Assembly: GCF_011752975.1 (NCBI RefSeq)
Contig: NZ_VWWP01000002.1
Span: 186,001 to 250,000, forward strand
Length of the DNA: 64,000 nt
Reading direction: 5' to 3'
Origin: Chryseobacterium sp. Tr-659
GTDB taxonomy: Bacteria; Bacteroidota; Bacteroidia; Flavobacteriales; Weeksellaceae
Position numbers and translations under genes: made by a program
In this document: positions 28,673 to 37,888 of the stretch, one piece after another
How the letters are laid out: each line of letters begins with the position of its first letter
Numbering within the stretch: position 1 is the stretch's first letter
The notes under the pieces: model-generated
What the model saw: only the letters and a program-made list of their open reading frames with translations
What the model was told of the DNA's origin: nothing
Databases searched by the model: none

Positions 28673-30796
28673 TTAGAGGATCATACTCAGTTGTATTCTT
28701 TTTCTGGCTTCATCTACCTCTGTAACTTTCACCCTTACATGCTGGTGAAGTTTTACTACTTCGTTTACATCAGAAACAAAGCCGTCTTTCAGTTGTGAGA
28801 TATGAACGAGCCCGCTTTCCTTGATTCCAAGATCTACAAAGCATCCAAAAGCTGTAATATTATTAACAATCCCAGGGAGAATCATCCCTGCTTTTAAATC
28901 TTTAATACTTTTGACATTAGGATCAAATTCGAATACTTTGGCTGCTTTCCTGGGATCCAGTCCCGGTTTTTCAAGCTCTTTTAAGATGTCTTTAATTCCT
29001 AAGATCCCGATTTCCTCAGTGGTATAGCTTTCAGGTTTCACCGAAGCTATTTTCTCTTTGTTAGCAATCAGTTCATTGGTTTTAATCCCCAAATCTTTAG
29101 CCATTTTTTCTATAATGCCATAGGCTTCAGGATGTACTGCAGAATTATCCAATGGATTTTTAGCGTTTGCAATTCGTACAAAGGCTGCAGCCTGTTGAAA
29201 AGCTTTTTCACCAAGTCTTGGCACTTTTTTCAGCTGTTTTCTGTCTTCAAATGCTCCATTTTCAGTACGGTAATTAACAATGTTCTCTGCCATTTTTTCA
29301 CCAATTCCGGAAACATAGCTTAATAATGATTTACTGGCTGTATTTAAATTAATTCCTACTGAATTTACACATTTCATCACGGTAGAATCCAGCTCATTTT
29401 TTAATTGAGTCTGATCCACATCATGCTGATATTGTCCTACGCCGATAGATTTCGGATCAATCTTTACCAGTTCAGCCAGCGGATCAGAAAGTCTCCTTCC
29501 GATCGAAACCGCACCACGCACAGTTACGTCATATGTTGGGAATTCATCTCTTGCTATTTTACTGGCAGAGTAAACCGAAGCACCCGCCTCAGATACTACG
29601 AAAACCTGCAATGGTTTATCAAAAGCAATCTTTTTAATAAAGAATTCTGTTTCACGGCTTGCTGTTCCGTTTCCAATGGAAATTGCCTCAATATTATAGG
29701 CGTTTACCATAGAACGGATTTTCTTCATTGCCATTCCGCTTTCATTTTGTGGAGCGTGAGGGTAGAGGGTTTCATTATGAAGCAGATCTCCTTTTTCATC
29801 CAAACATACTACTTTACAGCCGCTTCTGTAACCCGGATCAATGGCGAGAATTCTTTTTTCTCCCAAAGGCGGGGCAAGAAGAAGCTGGCTTAAATTTTCC
29901 GAAAAGATCTCAATAGCCTTCTGATCCGCCTTTTCTTTTGCTTCCTGCAGCGCTTCATTGGAGATGGCTGGTTCCAGAAGTCTTTTATAGCTGTCTTTTA
30001 TAGCCAAAGCAATCTGCTCCGAACTTTCATTATTGGATTTGATAATGGCTTTTTCAATAAAATCAATCGCTTCATCTTTATCAATTCCGATGTTGGTTTT
30101 CACAAAACCTTCTGATTCCGCTCTTAGCATAGCCAAGAGCCTGTGGGAAGGAGTTCTGTTGAGATTTTCCTCCCATTCGAAATATTGCGAAAACTTCTGA
30201 GCGTCTTCCTCGTCTTTTTTAGCCTTTACCACCTTGGAAGTAACTACAGCTTTACGTTGAAATAATCTACGGAGGTTTTTACGGACATACATATTTTCAT
30301 TGATCCATTCAGCCATAATATCTCTGGCTCCCTGCAGTGCTTCTTCTTCAGAGTTAACTTCATTGTTGAGGTATTTAGATGCCAGAAACTGTATGTCGTT
30401 GTTTTTCTGGCTCATGATGATCCTGGCTAAAGGTTCTAATCCTTTTTCCTTGGCAGCATCTGCTCTGGTTTTTTTACGCTTTTTAAAAGGTAAATATAAA
30501 TCTTCCAGCTCCTGAATATCAAAGCTTTCTTTTATTCTTTGCTGAAGCTCAGGTGTTAAAGCATTTTGCTCTTCTATAGATTTTAAAATGGATTCTTTTC
30601 TTTTGACAATCTCCTCAAATTGTTTACTGAGCTTTGCAATTTGTTCGATCTGTGTTTCATCCAGATTTCCGGTTTTATCCTTTCGGTAACGGGAAATAAA
30701 AGGAATGGTGCAGTCTTCTGCTAGTAATTGTAAGGTATTGTTGATGCTCTTTTCAGAAATATTGAGCTGCTTCTGTATAAATTCTACGGTCGTCAT
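28673..30796 (-). CDS. tex: Tex-family RNA-binding transcription accessory protein
   Basis: 707 residues, full length for Tex. In order: N-terminal HTH-rich region (TVEFIQKQLNISEKSINNTLQLL), the YqgF/RNase H-like domain (ILAIDPGYRSGCKVVCLDEKGDLL), the helix-hairpin-helix block (SLLSYVSGIGEKMAENIVNYRTENGAF) and a C-terminal S1 domain (GMILPGIVNNITAFGCFVDLGIKESGLVHISQL). Tex binds nucleic acid and affects transcription; the exact role is still poorly defined. It probably forms a transcript with the HAD gene. Confidence 0.93.
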   Translation of the reverse strand: MTTVEFIQKQLNISEKSINNTLQLLAEDCTIPFISRYRKDKTGNLDETQIEQIAKLSKQFEEIVKRKESILKSIEEQNALTPELQQRIKESFDIQELEDLYLPFKKRKKTRADAAKEKGLEPLARIIMSQKNNDIQFLASKYLNNEVNSEEEALQGARDIMAEWINENMYVRKNLRRLFQRKAVVTSKVVKAKKDEEDAQKFSQYFEWEENLNRTPSHRLLAMLRAESEGFVKTNIGIDKDEAIDFIEKAIIKSNNESSEQIALAIKDSYKRLLEPAISNEALQEAKEKADQKAIEIFSENLSQLLLAPPLGEKRILAIDPGYRSGCKVVCLDEKGDLLHNETLYPHAPQNESGMAMKKIRSMVNAYNIEAISIGNGTASRETEFFIKKIAFDKPLQVFVVSEAGASVYSASKIARDEFPTYDVTVRGAVSIGRRLSDPLAELVKIDPKSIGVGQYQHDVDQTQLKNELDSTVMKCVNSVGINLNTASKSLLSYVSGIGEKMAENIVNYRTENGAFEDRKQLKKVPRLGEKAFQQAAAFVRIANAKNPLDNSAVHPEAYGIIEKMAKDLGIKTNELIANKEKIASVKPESYTTEEIGILGIKDILKELEKPGLDPRKAAKVFEFDPNVKSIKDLKAGMILPGIVNNITAFGCFVDLGIKESGLVHISQLKDGFVSDVNEVVKLHQHVRVKVTEVDEARKRIQLSMIL

Positions 30797-30834
30797 TGTT
30801 CTGTTTTCGGAAAGCTAAAATAAGGTTTTTAAAA

Positions 30835-30860
30835 GAAAAAAGGCGAGTTGCCCCGCCTTG
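30835..30860 (-). terminator. Minus-strand terminator in the intergenic region upstream of tex
   Basis: On the minus strand AAGGCG / CGCCTT with an 8-base loop is followed by a T-run. It lies before, not after, tex, so it should end some other minus-strand transcript coming from 30.86-31.27 kb. Confidence 0.55.
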
Positions 30861-31270
30861 AATGTTTTCACAACGGATAAACGACTCTGAATTTGCCATA
30901 TAATGCTGTGATTAATCACGAAGATAATAATTTTTGAAAGAGATAAACAGTTGAAAAGAAAAACTCTCTTATTGTCCTGTTAGATTATTGGAATAGAGAC
31001 AGTATGGAATCTCAGTCAGGTACCACACAAGGGAAGTGTTAACTAGAAATCAGAATACTCAACAGCTATCGGAATACTAAGGATATACTGGCTCATTTTA
31101 TGATGGTAGAGGAGAGCCTGCACTGTTTCGTAACAAAATAAGATCACTGCTGATGGATTATACTAAATTTCTTGTCGGCCAATGATACCTATATTTTGCC
31201 GTACAAGAAATTAAGGAGGTATTATCTATCTATTTTAGGCCTGCTCAGTGCTTTTGAAACAAAAAATCAA
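30861..31270. ncRNA. Gene-free structured region, candidate small RNA
   Basis: No convincing ORF in about 410 bases. It contains a long hairpin at 31166-31212: AATTTCTTGTCGGC pairs over 14 bp with GCCG-ACAAGAAATT, with one bulged T at 31202. Terminators flank the region on both sides, pointing outward. No match to tmRNA, RNase P or SRP RNA motifs was seen; the identity is unknown and strand uncertain. Confidence 0.35.
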
Positions 31271-31302
31271 AAAACCTTCGGATGATTTTCAAAGGTTTTT
31301 TT
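31271..31302 (+). terminator. Plus-strand terminator
   Basis: AAAACCTT / AAGGTTTT stem with a 13-base loop and T-run. No gene lies upstream on this strand within 470 bases, supporting a non-coding transcript. Confidence 0.6.
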
Positions 31303-31308
31303 GTTTAA

Positions 31309-31461
31309 ATGAGTAATCCTGGAGATTTAGGAGAAGATTTAAGAGAACAAAATAATAATATTCGGAAGGGAAAAACCCCTGAAGGTAATTCAAAACCTCA
31401 AAAAAATAAAAATAATGAAAACGATAACGATAACGACAGAGTTAAAGGTATTGGTTTATAG
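31309..31461 (+). CDS. Small hydrophilic ORF overlapping the next lipoprotein gene
   Basis: 50 residues beginning MSNPGDLGEDLREQNNNIRK and ending NDRVKGIGL. It is rich in Asn, Lys and Asp; part comes from a hexamer microsatellite (ACGATA repeated, about 31420-31436). It overlaps the lipoprotein gene in another frame by 47 bases. The composition resembles the linker before toxin domains in flavobacterial polymorphic toxins, but this is only a resemblance. It may be a remnant or not translated. Confidence 0.3.
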   Translation: MSNPGDLGEDLREQNNNIRKGKTPEGNSKPQKNKNNENDNDNDRVKGIGL

Positions 31462-31846
31462 TTTGATTGCTGTTTTTTTCTGCTTTAGCTGTTCAAAACC
31501 AAAGCAGGTATATACTGAACCGATTTTTGCAACTTTTTTTAGTGAACTTAGTAATGAGAGTGCCGAAAAATTTTATAACTCTTATTATAAAGATAAGCCC
31601 AAAGACTATAAAGAAGGATATATTCAAGTACTAAAAGAGTTTAAAAAATATAATTGTGAATTTATTATTACAGATTATAACTCCTATAAAAAAGAAAAGC
31701 CTGATTTAGATGGTATGACTGAAGGTGTTTATATTTTGGAGAACAAAAATCTAAAAGATCCGTTTTTCATTAAAATTGAAAATAATAGAGTACAATATTT
31801 ACTTTCAATAGGCAAAGGTAAAGAAGATATTGTTGGTTGGCTTTAA
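31415..31846 (+). CDS. Small lipoprotein of unknown function
   Basis: 143 residues. The N-terminus KVLVYSLIAVFFCFSC is a lipoprotein signal, so the mature protein starts at Cys26. The rest is charged and tyrosine-rich (FYNSYYKDKPKDYKEGYIQVLKEFKKYNCEF) with no motif I recognise. It sits between a small overlapping ORF and a gene remnant. An immunity-type protein is one possibility, unproven. Confidence 0.55.
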   Translation: MKTITITTELKVLVYSLIAVFFCFSCSKPKQVYTEPIFATFFSELSNESAEKFYNSYYKDKPKDYKEGYIQVLKEFKKYNCEFIITDYNSYKKEKPDLDGMTEGVYILENKNLKDPFFIKIENNRVQYLLSIGKGKEDIVGWL

Positions 31847-31934
31847 AACTATTTAGCTATTTGATTAATGTAAAAAAAGAATTAATATTCACCAAAAAAT
31901 ACTAGCTTCTATTATTAATGAAATAAATAATACT

Positions 31935-31969
31935 AAAACAGGCAATCTATATGATTGCCTGTTTTATTT
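31935..31969 (+). terminator. Strong hairpin terminator after the lipoprotein
   Basis: 13-bp perfect stem (AAAACAGGCAATC and complement), loop TATAT, then T-rich. Confidence 0.85.
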
Positions 31970-32111
31970 TCCAGGAATATCAATTTGGTTAGAAGCATCA
32001 GAGTGGCATAGGGGAGCTCTTTCATACAAACAAATGTCAACATTAAATAATGCTCCTGAAACACAATTTAATCTTCTTATTCAGGAAAATATTCTGAGGG
32101 ATACCAAATAA
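31968..32111 (+). pseudogene. 3' remnant of an unidentified gene
   Basis: An open frame without a usable start encodes PGISIWLEASEWHRGALSYK followed by about 27 more residues (QMSTLNNAPE...) to a TAA at 32109. It looks like a genuine protein C-terminus because it has balanced composition unlike the surrounding AT-rich DNA. The preceding terminator hairpin would interrupt it, so it is probably a scar of deletion or recombination. The parent family is not recognised. Confidence 0.35.
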
Positions 32112-32184
32112 ATATTACTTTTAGCCAAAGTGAAAAAGCTATGATTCTGACCTTTTTTGATTGCTTTTCGATGAACTGATCATA

Positions 32185-33474
32185 TTAATCCGGACAGGTT
32201 CTTGTGCTTATGCAATACCAGCCAAAAGTAGCTCCCGAATCTTGTGAAGTATACATTTTAAGACATCTATTGGTAAGATCATATACCAACATTCCTTCTA
32301 TAAAGTTGGCAGGAGGAATATTTACCGGATTTCCTGAGGCGTTAAAGGCCACACGGTTAACAACAAAACCTTTGGTTCTGGCTTCCATAACGAGCCAGGC
32401 CCCGTTTCTTGATGCAGGCCAGTTGTCCTGAATCTGCTGATTGTTGTTCCTTAATAAAGAACTGAACCCTACTTTACTGATCAATGCCGAATTTCCGCTT
32501 GTAGCCGGGGCTCCTGGTTTATAGCAGCCTGAAGAGCACTGGGATATTGCCACTTTAACTCCTTCGGAAGGAAGGCTATAGCACCCTGTCGTTAAATTAT
32601 GGCAATACGCATAATAGGTTCCGGATGAAGTCACCTGGCTCGGGTTAGCTACTTTGGTAGAAGAACTTGGATTGCTGGAAACAGAATGCCATTCTAAAGT
32701 GGTTCCTGAGACACAGGTACTGGTTACCAGATTGGATAGATTGACAAAAAGATCAGGACAGGTATTATTTACTGTTGTTGCTGAAACAGCTGGAGAAGGA
32801 TATGGTGTATTGGTGACTTCGAATACATTAATAACCAATCTGAAATTTCTGGCCTGCTCACAATTAAAATAGGAAGCAGCCTGAATTGTTCCTGAAAAGC
32901 TTATAGTTGTTTTGTTGGTCACCTCAAAATCATAAATAATCTGATTGTTATCATCACTCCCTCCTACAAAAGTATTGCTTCCCGTAACGCCTCCCAGATT
33001 ATAGTTGTTGAAAAACATAGATCTTTTGTCGCCTGAACCTGTAGTTGCGTACATATTTACATAAACTCTATACGTTTTCGTTGCGCTAAGCCCCGAAACA
33101 CTTCTTTTCCAGAAAACCCCCACGGGTGTATCATACCAGGTTTCAAAACCTCTGCTCGAAGTATTATCTTCATAAGTAGTCCCTCCTGTATTATTATTAC
33201 ATCCGGAAGGAGAAGTAGACTGTGGCCCTGGTTGGGGACTATGAGCGCTCCACCCGTTGGTCACCGCTTTATAAGTCTTTGTAGTACAGGTATCTGAAAC
33301 TAAAGAATAATGCTCTGCATTTAAAGGATTAGCATTTAATAATTTCTCGCTTTTCACGGGTTCTGTAAGGGAATTTTCATTCAGTAACACGGAATATTTA
33401 GAATAATCTTTTCCATGTATAGAATTAAAAACTAATAGAAGTGTAAGACACTTCAAAAAATATATTTTCATCAC
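32185..33474 (-). CDS. Secreted surface/adhesin-like protein of unknown function
   Basis: 429 residues with a signal peptide (KIYFLKCLTLLLVFNSIHG). The middle is rich in Thr, Ser and Asn with paired cysteines, including an Ig-like/PKD-style segment (VSATTVNNTCPDLFVNLSNLV ... GTYYAYCHNLTTGCYSLPSEGVKV). The C-terminal 110 residues (RNGAWLVMEARTKGFVVNR ... EGMLVYDLTNRCLKMYT ... WYCIST) match a module common at the end of flavobacterial surface proteins. No type IX sorting tag is evident. Confidence 0.6.
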   Translation of the reverse strand: MMKIYFLKCLTLLLVFNSIHGKDYSKYSVLLNENSLTEPVKSEKLLNANPLNAEHYSLVSDTCTTKTYKAVTNGWSAHSPQPGPQSTSPSGCNNNTGGTTYEDNTSSRGFETWYDTPVGVFWKRSVSGLSATKTYRVYVNMYATTGSGDKRSMFFNNYNLGGVTGSNTFVGGSDDNNQIIYDFEVTNKTTISFSGTIQAASYFNCEQARNFRLVINVFEVTNTPYPSPAVSATTVNNTCPDLFVNLSNLVTSTCVSGTTLEWHSVSSNPSSSTKVANPSQVTSSGTYYAYCHNLTTGCYSLPSEGVKVAISQCSSGCYKPGAPATSGNSALISKVGFSSLLRNNNQQIQDNWPASRNGAWLVMEARTKGFVVNRVAFNASGNPVNIPPANFIEGMLVYDLTNRCLKMYTSQDSGATFGWYCISTRTCPD

Positions 33475-34147
33475 TTGTATTTTTATGTAGCCTCTTAAAG
33501 ATTGTTTTTTAGTAGTTAAATTTCTATTAATATATAATTCGTGAAAATCTACTCAATGCATCCTGAAATTATTCAGTATTACGTATAGGAAACCATTGTG
33601 TTCGAAAAGAGAGCTGTATGAAGATATTGTTTCTTTAAACTGTAGGCTTATGAACACTTCAGCTAAAGCGGGAAAAGCTTTATTCAATAATCTTTATCAT
33701 AAATCCAAATTCAGGATCAACTCTATTATCATTATTCATGATTAGCTATAGGAGCAGATTTTATTACAAACCAGTATATTTTTTAGAAGTATATTTTTTT
33801 AATAATATTCTTTATTGTGTTTAAAATAAATGATTTTTATGCAAAAATAATTTATTTTTTAAATTAAACAAATTGTATTAATTGATGTAAAAAATAAAAT
33901 AATTAATGATAAATTAGTGTAAAAAAAGTATATATATTGAAATGGGAATAATATTGTTAATTAATTGAAAATTATATTTTGTTAATTATTTATTAATGAT
34001 TTGATAATTTTTAATGAATTAATCTGAGTTCGGGATATAGGAATGAAAATTGGAATTAAAAGTCATAATTTTTGAAAGCAACCCACAATAAAAAAGAAGA
34101 TTTTTCATTTCTTGATATATGATAAGATGCCGGAAAAGAGGTTTCTC
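33475..34147. other. Long gene-free, very AT-rich spacer
   Basis: No gene seen in about 670 bases. The part from about 33780 to 34110 is almost only A and T, with runs of six or more. Such DNA is intrinsically bent and a typical target of nucleoid proteins. A 31-codon open frame near 33650-33745 was judged too weak to call. Confidence 0.6.
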
Positions 34148-34155
34148 TATTTTTG
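34148..34155 (+). promoter_or_regulatory. -7 box of the yceI-like gene
   Basis: TATTTTTG fits TAnnTTTG, 53 bases before the start. A CCGGAA/TTCCGG inverted pair flanks it. Confidence 0.5.
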
Positions 34156-34208
34156 TTCCGGAAAACGATAAGAAAAATTTTGATAAACTTTTAAAACAAT
34201 TCAATAAT

Positions 34209-34886
34209 ATGAAAAAATTTAGTGTAATTGCATTAGTAGGAGTAGGATTGCTTTTAGCATCATGTAATAAAGAAAAATCTGCAGATTCTGCGGCAACAGC
34301 TCAGGAGCAGACCGTAGCTGAGAGCAAAGGTGAAGTATTAGCCGTAGATGCAGCAACTTCAGTAGTAAACTGGAAAGCGTTCCATAAAGGAGGTATGGCT
34401 CCTCGTTGGGGAACACTTACTGTAAAGTCAGGAGATATCAGTGTTGAAGGAGGTCAGGTTTCTGCCGGAAACTTTGTAATTGATATGAATTCTATTAAAG
34501 TAGACCCTGCTTCAGTAACAGAAAAAGATAAAAAGCCTGCAGAACTTGAAACTCACCTGAAAAGTGCGGATTTCTTTGATGCAGCGAAAAACCCTACTTC
34601 GGATTTCAAGATTACCGGTGTTACAGATTTAAAAGAAGCACCAAAAGATGCTTTTGCAGGTGCTAATAAAACAGTAAGCGGAAACCTTACCTTATCAGGA
34701 AAAACAATGAATGTTACTTTCCCTGCGAAAGTGGAGGTAGCAGAAAATTCAGCAGCTATTCAGGCTAAATTTACAGTAAACAGAGCAGATTGGGGACTTA
34801 AATTCGGTACTTCGGAAGCAGATCCTGCAGAATGGATGATCAGTAAAGATATTGAGATTGCGATTGACGTAAAAGCTAAAAAATAA
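34209..34886 (+). CDS. YceI-family lipoprotein
   Basis: 225 residues from the ATG at 34209 (MKKFSVIALVGVGLLLASC), which gives a clear lipobox; an in-frame ATG at 34119 would bury the signal. The YceI lipocalin-like domain starts at VNWKAFHKGG, with FVIDMNSIKV, SADFFDAAKNPTSDFKITG and the closing KFTVNRADWGLKFG motifs. YceI proteins bind polyprenoid-like lipids or amides in the cell envelope (family knowledge). Confidence 0.88.
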   Translation: MKKFSVIALVGVGLLLASCNKEKSADSAATAQEQTVAESKGEVLAVDAATSVVNWKAFHKGGMAPRWGTLTVKSGDISVEGGQVSAGNFVIDMNSIKVDPASVTEKDKKPAELETHLKSADFFDAAKNPTSDFKITGVTDLKEAPKDAFAGANKTVSGNLTLSGKTMNVTFPAKVEVAENSAAIQAKFTVNRADWGLKFGTSEADPAEWMISKDIEIAIDVKAKK

Positions 34887-34912
34887 TTTTTAGGATAATC
34901 AATAAATTATAG

Positions 34913-34941
34913 GCTGCTTTCTTTGGGAAGCAGCTTTTTTT
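34913..34941 (+). terminator. Terminator after the yceI-like gene
   Basis: GCTGCTT / AAGCAGC stem, 8-base loop, then eight T. Confidence 0.85.
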
Positions 34942-35060
34942 TGAAAGAAAGTTTTTAACAGAAGGAAACGTTACAATCATTAAGAGTCTCTTTAAATTTC
35001 TAAATTTGATTTTTTGTGTACCATTCAGGTTTTGATTTCAATCATATTGTTTAAGGATTT

Positions 35061-35502
35061 TTTTGATGAATAGAGACAATGTACTGATGACATGTTTTTC
35101 TAACGCCAAGCTTTCATTTTTCAAACTGCTGATGGTAAGGGAGCAAAGAATAGAATCAACGAAGTTGATTCCTCGAAGCGTTAGTATGAACATATTACTT
35201 ATCAGCGACAGCGTTGCATCACTTTGCCTCCTTATAATAAAGCGGAATTATCCATATACTTTGCGTTTAATCTTTTCATCAAAAGATAATTCCAAGTATG
35301 ATCTATGATAATCTACTGATGACGTTTTTGTTTAACGCAAAGTTTTCATTTTTGAAACTGTTGATTTGTGAGGGAGCAAAGGATTGAATCAACTTTGTTG
35401 ATTCGTCGAAGCGTGCGGATAAACATACTGCTTCATCAGCGACAAAGTCGCATCACTTTGCCTCCTTATAATAAAGCGGAATTATCCATAGACTTTGCGT
35501 TT
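35061..35502 (-). repeat. 234-bp structured repeat, about 1.9 copies (minus orientation)
   Basis: Two consecutive units end with CTTTGCGTTT at 35268 and 35502, exactly 234 bases apart. They are reverse-complement copies of the units at 45246-46376. Each unit has nested inverted repeats, including GAATCAAC/GTTGATTC (perfect here in both copies) and the CACTTTGCCTCCTTATAATAA segment. Short open frames in it are accidents of the repeat. It fills the spacer between yceI and DUF2911. Confidence 0.9.
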
Positions 35503-35603
35503 ATCTTTTTAATGCAAAAATCAGATGCATATTTTAGGTTTTCAAAAAATAGTGAAAACTGTGTTTTGTGTTGAAATTAAAAATAAATACATTAAGGATC
35601 ATA

Positions 35604-35637
35604 AAATAAGAATCCCGTATTAACGGGATTCTTATTT
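35604..35637. terminator. Bidirectional terminator before the DUF2911 stop
   Basis: 14-bp perfect stem (AAATAAGAATCCCG and complement) with loop TATTAA. It ends the minus-strand DUF2911 transcript. Confidence 0.85.
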
Positions 35638-35650
35638 CGGATATTAACAT

Positions 35651-36169
35651 TTATTTTATCTCTACAGGAACTGAGATTTTATCCCAATCCATCGAGAATC
35701 CGTTACTGTTTATTTTATACACTAAAGCTTCCTGTGTTGCGGGTAAAGCTTTTGTTTTTACATCCACACGTAAAGCATCTTTAGCTTCTTCGTATTTATA
35801 AGCACCCCATTGTTTAGGTTCTTTGTTAAAAATTGCAGTCCAGGTTCCGCTTTCTTTAGGAATTAAGAAAAAGCTGTATTTACCTGCAGGCAGTTTTTTA
35901 CCCTGAACGGTAATGTCTTTATTCGTTTCAAAAGTAGTTGCTTCATTGGCACCCGCACGCCAAACTTTATTGTAAGCTTCTAAACCGCCCCATATGGTAC
36001 GTCCTTTAACAGAAGGACTGCTATAGGCAATGGTAATGGTTGCATCTTTAATTTTTCCTGTTGCAGTAGCAGGAGGGCTGGCAGGTTTTTTAGCCTCCTG
36101 TGCAAAGGCGTTCACTGAAAGTGTCATAGCAGCGAAAAGTACAGTAACAGATTTAATCATTGTTTTCAT
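35651..36169 (-). CDS. DUF2911 secreted protein
   Basis: 172 residues with a signal peptide ([24 protein letters not shown]). The DUF2911 signature is complete: [33 protein letters not shown], then [23 protein letters not shown] and [14 protein letters not shown]. This Bacteroidetes family has no assigned activity. The gene lies 27 bases downstream of the symporter gene and may be read through from it. Confidence 0.88.
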   Translation of the reverse strand: MKTMIKSVTVLFAAMTLSVNAFAQEAKKPASPPATATGKIKDATITIAYSSPSVKGRTIWGGLEAYNKVWRAGANEATTFETNKDITVQGKKLPAGKYSFFLIPKESGTWTAIFNKEPKQWGAYKYEEAKDALRVDVKTKALPATQEALVYKINSNGFSMDWDKISVPVEIK

Positions 36170-36196
36170 ACTATTTTTTATTTGTTTGTTCTTGGT

Positions 36197-37888
36197 TTAC
36201 GAATTTACTGCTTTCGGCTTATAAAACAATAGACCAATTGCTGAAAATATAATTACTGCCGCTGCACCGATTACATTAAGCCAAAGGAAAGAAACGATAT
36301 CGAACTGATAAACGGCAATAACAGCGATTTCTGATACAATTGCAGCAATAAATACATTGGTGCCTTCAATCTTTTTATAATAAAATGCGACAAGAAAAAT
36401 CCCCAATATCGGGCCATAGAAGAGAGAGCCTAATACATTTACCGCTTCAATAAGGGAACCCATCTGCGTTGCAAACATGGCTACACCAATTGAGAAAATA
36501 CCCCAGGCTAAAGTGTGCAGGCGGCTATACTTCAATTCGGTTTCCTGATCAGGAATATCTTTTTTAAATATCAGATGAACATCTTTTAATGAGCAGGCAG
36601 CAAGGGAATTCAGCGCAGCAGAAATAGAGCCCCAGCTGGCCAGAAAAATAACGGCAAACAGTAAACCGATCATTCCTACAGGCAGGGTGTTTTTTACGAA
36701 ATACAGAAAAATGTAATTGGTATCTGTTTTCTCTGCATTATAATTTGAGTGATTGATGGCTTCTTCCACTTTGCCGTGAAGTGTCTTGACCTGGGTTTGT
36801 GTATTTTTAAAATCCTGAATTGTTTTTTGGAGTTGAGGAGAATTAGTTTCTTTCAACTTTAGAATTTCTTTCGATTCTGCATTAAATTTGAGTTGTAGAT
36901 CCTGATGCTCTTTTTCAAAAACCGCAGCCTGTTCAGGTTGTACATCCTTTAAATGCTGATAAGACCTTTCGTTAAAATAAATAGGAGCTGGTTTTAGGGA
37001 AAAGAATGCAAAAAGTAAAGCTCCGATGAGGAGAATCGCAAACTGCATCGGAATTTTAACCAACCCGTTCAGCAGCAAGCCCATTTTTGCATTGGTATTG
37101 TCTTTCGCAGTAATATACCTTCCCACTTGGCTCTGATCAGTACCAAAGTAAGAAAGTGCCAGAAAAAAACCGCCAATCAGCCCGCTCCAGATATTGTACT
37201 TATCCTTCCAATCGAATTCTGTGGTGATTACATTCAGCTTTCCGGATTTCCCTGCCAGATAAAGCGCATCTGTAAAACCAATTCCATTCGGCATATTCTC
37301 AATAAGCAGATACCCTGCAAAGGCCATGGTTCCCAGAATAATGAGAAACTGTAATTTTTGGGTATGGGCGATTGCTTTTGCACCGCCAACATAGGTGTAA
37401 ATCAATAGAATTCCTCCCGTTAAAATATTCGTTAAATAAATATTCCAGTTTAAAACGCTTGATAGGATGATACTTGGTGCATAAATGCTGATTCCTGTTG
37501 ATAAACCTCGGGAAAAAAGGAATAGGAGGGAAGTGAGTACCCTTGTTTTTTTATCAAAACGGTTTTCTAAATATTCATAGGCGGTATAAACATTTAAGCG
37601 CTGAAAAATCGGGATGAAAGTGATACAGATCACAATCATTGCCAATGGCAGACCAAAGTAGTACTGAACGAAACGCATGCCGTCTGTATACGCCTGGCCC
37701 GGTGCTGAAAGAAAGGTAATAGCACTTGCCTGAGTTGCCATGATGCCTATAAGCACAATGTACCAGGGCATTTTATTATCTGCTTTCAGGTAAGATTCGT
37801 TGCTTTTTTGTCCACGACCGATGAATACGCCGTAAACAACCACTGCAACAAGTGTAAAAATAAGAACTGTCCAATCTATAGTACTCAT
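36197..37888 (-). CDS. Sodium:solute symporter (SSS family)
   Basis: 563 residues with about 13 membrane segments. The N-terminal TM1-2 region SYLKADNKMPWYIVLIGIMATQASAITFLSAPGQAY is the SSS signature with sodium-site residues; GRYITAKDN is the conserved loop. A hydrophilic coiled insert (about residues 305-385, QPEQAAVFEKEHQDLQLKF and following) sits between helices and is longer than usual. The start codon overlaps the stop of a 34-residue membrane peptide gene (ATGA), and PIG-L deacetylase is upstream, so it may import a deacetylated amino sugar or similar solute (inference). Confidence 0.88.
   Translation of the reverse strand: MSTIDWTVLIFTLVAVVVYGVFIGRGQKSNESYLKADNKMPWYIVLIGIMATQASAITFLSAPGQAYTDGMRFVQYYFGLPLAMIVICITFIPIFQRLNVYTAYEYLENRFDKKTRVLTSLLFLFSRGLSTGISIYAPSIILSSVLNWNIYLTNILTGGILLIYTYVGGAKAIAHTQKLQFLIILGTMAFAGYLLIENMPNGIGFTDALYLAGKSGKLNVITTEFDWKDKYNIWSGLIGGFFLALSYFGTDQSQVGRYITAKDNTNAKMGLLLNGLVKIPMQFAILLIGALLFAFFSLKPAPIYFNERSYQHLKDVQPEQAAVFEKEHQDLQLKFNAESKEILKLKETNSPQLQKTIQDFKNTQTQVKTLHGKVEEAINHSNYNAEKTDTNYIFLYFVKNTLPVGMIGLLFAVIFLASWGSISAALNSLAACSLKDVHLIFKKDIPDQETELKYSRLHTLAWGIFSIGVAMFATQMGSLIEAVNVLGSLFYGPILGIFLVAFYYKKIEGTNVFIAAIVSEIAVIAVYQFDIVSFLWLNVIGAAAVIIFSAIGLLFYKPKAVNS

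Noticed and set aside
29405..29893. 162-codon open frame on the plus strand
   Set aside because: It is antisense to the tex coding region, whose motifs are unmistakable.
35063..35574. Two open frames of 81 and 68 codons
   Set aside because: They lie inside the 234-bp repeat, start at different phases and have no protein-like conservation between copies.
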